DNA from: Pohlia nutans
Lineage: Eukaryota; Streptophyta; Bryopsida; Bryales; Mniaceae
Reading direction: 5' to 3'
Assembly (NCBI GenBank): GCA_022496805.1
Contig: CM040085.1
Coordinates: forward strand, 20,117,811 to 20,181,810
Length of the DNA: 64,000 nucleotides
Position 1 is the stretch's first letter, and the number at the start of each line of letters is the position of its first letter. The translations under genes and the position numbers were made by a program. This document shows positions 57,601 to 64,000 of this stretch, one piece after another. Below the pieces are notes generated by a model that saw only the letters and a program-made list of their open reading frames with translations, did not search any database and had not been told where the DNA came from.

Positions 57601-59342
57601 ATGGCCAAAGAAACTTTTCAGCCAACATTCTAGATAAATCTAGAGAGTTAAAAGCATTATATCAAACTATTTATTATTTTGATGTGTGTTTATTTTTACT
57701 TTGAGTTAGAAAATGTCAACCATTGAAAAGTTTGGTGCAAACATACATACATGGAACTTGACAAGTAGATTGTAGATAAAATCCAATGATAAAAAAAAAC
57801 TTAGTTTCAATAAATAATTGCTTGTATAATTTATAATTATATGATACTCAATTTTTCGTTATACCCAAGTCTCATTAAAACTGAGGACTTTTGGCCAAAT
57901 TGATTGTATAACTCAACATCGTCCTCAACCATAATGCTTAAAAGTTTCATATCATCTTCATAGCCAATTTTCAATTGGCAATAAGAATTAGGGTCCTTGT
58001 TTTTGTACCAGGTATATTTTATGCAAGAAGAACACGATTCTGTTATAAATGTAGCACTGAAAAGAGGATCATATAATCCATTAGGCCCCTGTTTTGTTTT
58101 AATAAAATGTTGTCAAATTTTACGAAAGATACATGGCTAATAAAATTGCATGATGTTTTTTTTTGATAATTTGTGGTAATAATAAAGGTAATATTAAATA
58201 AATCTTGAATTTTTTTTACCATCTAATGTTATTGTTTAAAGTTTTTTGTATAGCATATAAAAGTTATACATGGTTACAAGTGAAAACGTTTTTGTTTTTA
58301 ATTTATACATCAACATCGTCAAACATATCACATATTAACGTTCGACATCCTTTTGGAATTAAAAAATATATAGTATTAATAAATACATTACTAATGATTT
58401 TGATTTTAGAGTTTTATTTACCATCTTGGAGGTTAAATGTACAAATATTTACATCCATTCTTTCAATTATTTTATTGAAATTAAAAAAACTTCATAATTT
58501 CTATCTATATATTTATACGTCTACTTAAAAATAAAATAAAAACTTTAACATATTATGTTTTAAGGTAAATTAAATATAATGATTATAAACCAAAATATAA
58601 AATATTTTGTATTATTCAACATCAAACTTGTATTTTTAATAATAAATAATGTATTTTTAGCATTCATAGCAAAAATTGTATTGTAAAGAATCCGTTTAAT
58701 TGATTATACTAAAATAACCTTGCCTTTAATTGTTGTTTGTTTACATCTCTAGGCCATTTGCAAAAAAGCCAAATAAATGGACTTCCGCTGTCAACATAAA
58801 ATTTATATATTCTTTTTGATTGACCTATTGCCATATTTATATAATATGGAACATCACTACAACATTCAAAAGGTATTATTAATTTTCTACATAATTTGCG
58901 TAAATACATATTTGATAATTGACAAAATAATTTTTTGTTGATAACAGAATTTCTAATCACTTTTGAATATTACATATAATGAAATTAAATTTTATGATAT
59001 TTTTAATACACATGTAGATACACTTTATTATTTAAAATACAAATACTATATATATATATTATATTTATAGTGTACTAACAAACTGTTGTGTTCGAAACCA
59101 CCATGCATTGCAATTGGATAGTATTTATGGGATCTTGTCAAAGCAGTTTTGAGTTGTCTAAATGTATTTGCTTGGTCAAGTCGTGAGAGGTTATATATAT
59201 TTGGTAAATAGTTTTTTTCAAGGTTGCAACCTCGACTAGTTTCTGAATACAGTGAAAACATAACAACTTGTTCGATTTGATCTTTGAATGTAATATGATA
59301 ATAGGATTTTACAAACAAAATAACAATTATAATAAACATCAT
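51634..59342 (-). CDS. A1-family aspartic protease-like protein, nine exons, AT-rich
   Basis: Exons: 59342-59080, 58886-58745, 58088-57865, 54013-53741, 53616-53451, 52728-52646, 52499-52394, 51994-51901, 51788-51634. All splice sites are GT/AG and all phases agree; 501 residues. It opens with a hydrophobic signal (MMFIIIVILFV). YYINMAIGQ then leads to the first catalytic motif VDSGSPFIWLFC (Asp120). LYDPLFSATF, a Cys-rich part and GYEDD (flap Tyr178) follow, then GCGHS, YDGLIGL and SFLENLKERG. The second motif is VIDFGSASIYL (Asp337). ILPDQYLSW, HHSGILG and LVVFDYEKELIGWK close the fold, and the last tail is basic. The order matches plant nepenthesin-like proteases of the secretory pathway. 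The second motif has Phe where Ser/Thr is normal, and the flap lacks the usual DGS, so activity is doubtful. Start sites of exons 2 and 5 and the donor of exon 4 have close alternatives. The coding sequence is far more AT-rich than its neighbours. Confidence 0.82.
55209..57640. repeat. Large near-perfect inverted repeat in an aspartic protease intron
   Basis: Arms 55209-55846 and 56988-57640 are reverse complements at very high identity by eye, with a 1.1 kb AT-rich spacer; outer ends are more diverged. It lies in the intron between exons 3 and 4. Each arm contains the same 46-codon frame (55540-55680 plus, 57294-57154 minus), starting MMQEKFLPRTDNEHVDYGW. No target duplication was found at the outer ends. 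It could be a foldback transposon or an inverted duplication. The transcript would fold into a long hairpin. Confidence 0.85.
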
Positions 59343-60022
59343 CAAATATAGGATATTCCATAATTGATTCTTCCATTTTTGATTTAAACGTGTTGATGTT
59401 GTTGATATAAAAGGATGATTCTATGTATGATAAAATTGATTTAATTAAAAACTTGGCTTATTGTATTACTTATATTTGAAATTAGTATTGCATCGTATTA
59501 CTTTTATATTTATTTGACATATTCACAGTGATTATAAAATGTTAGATATACAGTTCTTTTAATAGAAAATAGGGTACGAATAAAAATTGATATGTAACAT
59601 GATGAATATAAGATAATTTTTAATATTTTAAAATGGTATCAAATGAAGTTTAAAATTGACTTGTAGTTGTTGTGGTGGTGTTTGTTGTAGCACAACATTG
59701 TAGTGATTGCCCGTCAATGATGTGCACCCTCGTTTCATGGATTTTAAAATTGATCATAAATTAAATCTAAAAAGATACTTAATTTGTTGACATTTTATAA
59801 TCATCCAATAAACGCTTTCATTATAAAAATTAATTTCCTGATACATGATATAATAAGTTAATAGTTAGTAGTACATACGGTAATGTCACATTGTCGAATT
59901 TATCATTAATTAATTTGTGCACGAATAAGGATGTCATGTATCAATCTTAGAAGAATCCAACAAGAATTTGATTTTAGAAGCGAAGAATTTCCTTAAAAGA
60001 AACAAACATACCCAGTATCTAT
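59343..60022. other. Upstream flank of the aspartic protease gene
   Basis: Very AT-rich, no gene or clear repeat seen. Likely holds the promoter or a 5'UTR intron. Confidence 0.35.
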
Positions 60023-60026
60023 TTAA

Positions 60027-60595
60027 CCCCTAACTGCCCGAGCGTCCATTTTTAGGACGATGTACAGATTTCATCCATAATTTCTCATCCGTCATGCACT
60101 TTTTGCAGTGTGGACTTTTCACTGTAGATTCTATGGGAAGTTAGCTTCATGCATATGTGATCCGATTAGAAAGGGGATGATTTGTGAAATTTTTATGCCT
60201 CATTTCATGTTGTAGTGATTCACCCAAAATTGTGAAGATTTCAGTGTAAATGTGCTCTAAAAAAATTCAACTCATAAAATTAAGCAACCAAAAAATCTCC
60301 AAAAATCACTACACTTAGAGTATTACATTTCAACCAATCACAAAGAATTTCATCCTTAGATTGTCAATATCTTATTCGTAATTGAATTACAAAATAATTT
60401 TGAATTTCACCTTTCAAATTTTATACAAAATTATTGGTAATAGCACTCATAGATCTAACCGTATGGATAGAATCTAAAATTCATAATGTACAACTTTTAT
60501 TCATATATCAAGTTCAAAATATCCCTCTAGGTTGCATTTTATAATGCATCTTTGCAAAACTACAGAATTTGGAGAGGGCTCTAGGCATTTAGGGG
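60027..60595. mobile_element. TTAA-flanked element, ~580 bp class
   Basis: 569 bp from CCCCTAACTGCC to GGCATTTAGGGG, TTAA at 60023-60026 and 60596-60599. Homologous throughout to 37624-38202 in the same orientation. Confidence 0.85.
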
Positions 60596-60599
60596 TTAA

Positions 60600-60757
60600 T
60601 CCTTAAACGTCAAAAAAACCCCCACAAACTTGTTTATGAGAGAATAATGGAGAATTAAGTGGATTTTCTCAACCAAAACTAAAATGTTTTGAAGAGCTGT
60701 AGACTTTTGGAGATGCTCTTTGGGATACCCTCTAAGGACCCTCTTGACGTTTAGTAG
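60600..60757. mobile_element. Short TTAA-flanked element next to the previous one
   Basis: 158 bp. TCCTTAAACGTC on the left and GACGTTTAGTAG on the right. It shares the TTAA at 60596-60599 and has another at 60758-60761. Ends are more degenerate than other copies. Confidence 0.55.
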
Positions 60758-61052
60758 TTAACTGAATACACTTTGCTCTCCAAAACCAAATATTCCAAGA
60801 TTCATACACGAAAGATCCATTATTCATTTGATCAATCACAAATTTTGCAATATCACAATACTCTCATACAATCTACCCTCCATAATATGACCATGATATT
60901 ATTGTTTCAAACAATACAAATGTGGCAAGTTATTTCTGTGACTAATTCATGCATGCCACCTTGAAGTCAGGGCTTTCCAAACATAGCATGATATAATAGA
61001 GAGGGACAATTGTGTTACAATTTAATTTTTTTTCTTTTTTCATTACCCATTA

Positions 61053-61432
61053 AGGTTGGATGCTCTAAAACCACCACCTCCCCCAACTATGACATGTAGA
61101 GTTTTCTTGGTCACCACAGTTGAGACTCAAAACCACCGATTTCACTATTCAAGTAAACCAATGGCATGCCAAGCATTGCGAAGAAGTAGTTGGTGGTTTT
61201 AAGTATCATTATGAGTGAAAATTAGTACCACATGGTGTGGTCGTGGGGAACCTATATGTTGATATTGAGTGCCGGTGTTCTTTCCTCTTTTAAAATTTGT
61301 ATCAATTTGAATATAAAATTTGTGCATTCTGTGAGAAATCTTCTTCCAAATGACCGAAAAATATTTCTCATAAATAACCTTGTTAAAATGAGGCCATATT
61401 TCTTAAGTTGGTGGTTTTAGGACATCCAACCT
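61053..61432. mobile_element. TA-flanked MITE, AGGTTGGATG family
   Basis: 380 bp, homologous to 10539-10938 (shared ACCACCTCCCCCAA, AATGGCATGCCAAGCATTGC). Ends AGGTTGGATGCTCTAAAACC and inverted AGGTTGGATGTCCTAAAACC, TA at 61051-61052 and 61433-61434. Confidence 0.85.
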
Positions 61433-61439
61433 TAGAAAG

Positions 61440-62040
61440 AGTAACTCAACCCTCGCAACTCCCCTTGATGAAAAGCAACAGAAAGAAACCTCTGCACTCC
61501 ATCAACAAAGCCCTAAGCAAACACAAAATGAACCTTCGAACACAACATCCGTAAGCTTCTGCTCAAACCCCGAAGGAAATTCACCAAAACGCACAAGCAC
61601 AATGACGATCGAATCCAAAAATTTCGGCAACGGCATTGCAAACACCTACCGTCGACAAAATGCGAGCGAGCGAGCGAGCGTTGGTTTATTCTCCACCTCC
61701 GACAATCTGCCGAGTGTGGTTCTTGAGCTACGGGCAAGCCATCGTGTAGCGAAAACCTCTGAAGATCAAGCGCAATAGCCAATTGCTACAGATCGACTCT
61801 GGCTCTGGGAGCAGAATAAGAGAAAACACGGGAGAGCTGAGAATAGACGATAGTGAAGACGACTCCGGCTCGTGTTAACGACGAAGGATCAGCGCCGTAG
61901 CCCCAAAGAACAGCGATCGAGGGCTCCAGAAATGGAAATACCTAGTTTGGGCGTTTTTAGGGTTTGGAGTGAACCTGAAAGCGGGTCGGTGTAGTGATTT
62001 ATTGTCTCTGCCCCAGCAAGGGAGAGACTACAGAAACGCT
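61440..62040 (-). promoter_or_regulatory. GC-rich promoter-like island with telo-box and 5'UTR-like donor
   Basis: GC-rich compared with its flanks. On the minus strand it has a telo-box (AAACCCTAA, 61965-61957) and, downstream, a (GCTC)n-type run. A GACG|GTAGGT donor follows at 61650/61649. The layout resembles a plant first exon that is untranslated. The nearest minus-strand gene below is the aspartic protease, 2.3 kb away, past two transposon insertions; the link is speculative. Possibly the remnant of another gene. Confidence 0.4.
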
Positions 62041-62633
62041 TCTACCAGGAGTTACGTGCCTGGACGGCAAAAAGAAGCTGTAAAGTAAATTTGGGGTAAA
62101 TACTAAGGTGGAGACTCCGCAACTAGCCGCTTGTTTTATTTTATTTTTTGTAAGGAGACAGTTTTGCATTTTTTTTACTTTTCCAGTCTGGCATAAGTTT
62201 GACAAGTTGTGGCCTGTCCAAAGCATAAATTTCAATAGTAACTCTCCTTTTCACAAGAAGATTCTAGGACAAGATTCTTGAGCTTTTGCTATTCATGAGG
62301 ACAAGCTATGGGAAGTTTACCTTTTTATAAGTTTATCTATTGAATTTTGAACAATGATACCAAGCTTAGCAAAACAACCTTAAATCGAAGTATGAGACCA
62401 CAAGACTCTAAGAGACGGCCATGACCTCGGCTCTTGAGTCTCAACTAAGGACTCTCAACGAACCCCTAATTACATATCATTGGAATTTGTACAGAACTTA
62501 GAGGGGACAAGATGCAAAAAAAAAAGATTTTTCATATTGAAAAGAACCCACTTTTCACACGGGAAAAGATTCTCAGAAAATTACTTTTCATGGACAAGAA
62601 TTTTGCCTTGGGACAAGCCACAACTTCCTGGGC
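62041..62633. other. Intergenic with a diverged inverted repeat
   Basis: GGCATAAGTTTGACAAG and TTGTGGCCTGTCC near 62192-62220 are mirrored by GGACAAGCCACAACTT and CTTGTCAAATTTATGCC near 62613-62650. Confidence 0.45.
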
Positions 62634-62852
62634 TTGTCAAATTTATGCCCTGGATTCAACGACGCAGTTCAAACATGTTGGCATCTTACAATCCACGTCC
62701 ACAACCGCGAGGCTTTCATAAATTCTGTTGCCTTCTACACACAAATTGATCCTACAACTACCCTTGAAGGAAACAAAGGCCACATTCTTACTCCAAAACT
62801 CATTGCAAAAACTCGCACTCTAATGAAAACGTTCCCTCAGATAAAAAATTGA
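62634..62852 (+). other. Unrecognised open frame, possible gene fragment
   Basis: The frame contains NDAVQTCWHLTIHVHNREAF and continues into SVAFYTQIDPTTTLEGN, with balanced composition. It overlaps the right arm of the inverted repeat. No family recognised; may be a captured or decayed exon. Confidence 0.2.
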
Positions 62853-63239
62853 GCTTCGACTTTGTTCCCGGACTTAGAGCAAGCCCACTATTGGTATATC
62901 TATGATTTTGACCTTGCAAAAACCTATGACCATGACTAAATAGTTTCTAGCAGTTTCTAGAAATCATCAAAAAGCTTCCCATGAAAAATAAAGTTCCCCT
63001 TTATTGACCAATCATAGGAAAAATGCATAAGTAGCATCCCTATGAAGTTCAACTACTGTATGAATTGAATGAGATAATTAAAGTTCAGTAAGTGGGTTGG
63101 GCCAGAAAGAGCTGCTTACAGTTCGCAGGCCACATTGATGGAATTTGATAGCACTTCCCAGCTTCATCTGCAAAAAAGGACCAAAGGCGCCAATTCTTTG
63201 TGATAAACGTAATAGTCAGTCGTTTGTTGTACAATACAT
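62853..63239. other. Intergenic, no gene seen
   Basis: AT-rich, presumably the 3' flank of the PORR gene. Confidence 0.4.
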
Positions 63240-63530
63240 TCACCAGGGAACCACCTTCGGTGTTTGTGTTGGAACTCTGTGGCCGTATGCAGGGATATCC
63301 CTCTCTTGAAAGCAACTCTTCATAGTGGACTCCGGCTGGTTCACTTCCATGAGAGCTGCAAGTTTCTCTTTCACAAGGACCAACGGGTGCTTGTCGATAA
63401 GACCATATTCCTTACGATTTCCAGATACTACATGGATCTCCTCAAAAGCTCCCCTTAGAAACACAGTGTGACGAGAACCTTTTCTTGAAACATAGAAGTA
63501 CTCAGGATGACGGATCAGCATGCCATGTAA
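63240..63530 (-). CDS. PORR-domain protein, last exon
   Basis: The terminal exon begins at a TTGTCTCAG acceptor (AG at 63532-63531) and ends TGA at 63242-63240, giving 96 residues. LHGMLIRHPEYFYVSRKGSR followed by HTVFLRGAFEE and a later HPLVLVKEKLAALMEV match the C-terminal end of the plant organelle RNA recognition (PORR) domain. These proteins bind organellar RNA and promote group II intron splicing in chloroplasts or mitochondria (WTF1/WTF9/RPD1 type). The rest of the gene lies beyond the right edge. Nothing coding-like was found at 63600-64000, so the preceding intron extends at least that far. Many PORR genes have the domain in one exon, so an intron within it is a little unusual. Confidence 0.75.
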   Translation of the reverse strand, partial: LHGMLIRHPEYFYVSRKGSRHTVFLRGAFEEIHVVSGNRKEYGLIDKHPLVLVKEKLAALMEVNQPESTMKSCFQERDIPAYGHRVPTQTPKVVPW

Positions 63531-63910
63531 CTGAGACAACCACATAAAAATTATCATAAGTATAATGGGACCATTCTCTTGGTGTACCACAGTACGTAGG
63601 CTATTATTAAGTTCTTTTTGCTATGGCCGATATTATACGAATTGTTTTTACAAAATTTGGTGGTTTAATAAAGAAAATATCAAAATAGCAAGTGTGGAAT
63701 CTATTTTTAGAACATTAACATTTATTTGGCTATTGATAGCATAGGTAATACTGCTGTGCCACCTAATATTATTCACAGATTCTGGCGATTCTGGTGATAC
63801 TCCGTTTCATAATAAGAGTCCACTTTGCAGAAAAAATTGAGATTTAAGATAGAAATAGAGCCCATGTTGAAAGGGATGAAATGCAATATATTTTTTAAAA
63901 CGTAGGAAGA

Positions 63911-63993
63911 CAATGTAGGAAGGCAACACAATGAATGAGTACGAGTCACAATGAATGAGTAGGAGTCAATGTAGGAAGGCAACACAATGAATG
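63911..63993. repeat. Short direct repeat
   Basis: A 27 bp unit containing GTAGGAAGGCAACACAATGA occurs at 63911 and 63967, with an extra ACAATGAATGAGTA copy between. It lies in the presumed PORR intron. Confidence 0.8.
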
Positions 63994-64000
63994 CGGACTC

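Noticed and set aside
58205..58528. 107-codon plus-strand frame
   Set aside because: AT-rich chance frame inside an intron of the aspartic protease gene on the opposite strand.

Overview
The window reads as nuclear DNA of a land plant. It has spliced genes with GT/AG introns, plant-type families (BAHD acyltransferase, GT61 glycosyltransferase, nepenthesin-like aspartic protease, PORR organelle RNA-binding protein, a plant copy of the lipid A kinase LpxK), interstitial TTTAGGG-type telomere repeats, and dense plant-style MITEs. Intergenic DNA is very AT-rich; most coding exons are GC-richer. I cannot name the species from sequence alone.

Layout. 1-705 (+) is the 3' end of a molybdenum-cofactor-sulfurase-like gene. 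2074-2937 (-) is a three-exon glyoxalase/VOC protein with a probable 5'UTR intron. 3.9-11.9 kb is gene-poor and holds MITEs and a nested mariner-like element. 12360-14691 (+) is a three-exon GT61 enzyme. 15422-17837 (-) is a three-exon BAHD acyltransferase, one of whose introns is exactly a MITE plus its target-site duplication. 20418-26233 (-) is an eight-exon LpxK homologue with transposons and telomere-like repeats in its introns. 27482-28067 (+) is a broken hAT transposase. 29081-30886 (-) is a secreted/single-pass EGF-repeat protein. 31.8-51.6 kb is a transposon graveyard with nested insertions, minisatellites and a solo LTR. 51634-59342 (-) is a nine-exon, very AT-rich aspartic protease; one intron carries a 2.4 kb near-perfect inverted repeat. 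61440-62040 is a GC-rich promoter-like island with a telo-box. 63240-63530 (-) is the last exon of a PORR-domain protein.

The genes look like unrelated housekeeping and specialised-metabolism loci; I see no operon-like or pathway grouping. The strongest theme is the mobile DNA. A family flanked by TTAA with CCCCTAAACG-like termini occurs about a dozen times in sizes of roughly 160, 230-280, 580, 800 and 940 bp. TA-flanked mariner-like families, TTA-flanked Harbinger-like elements, CACTA-type MITEs and one Stowaway are also present. Several nested or paired copies reveal empty target sites. The most striking single observation is the intron made by a MITE in the BAHD gene, whose removal restores the pre-insertion reading frame exactly (introner-like).

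Exon structures were inferred by hand from GT/AG sites, reading frame and family knowledge; no transcript or database evidence was available.
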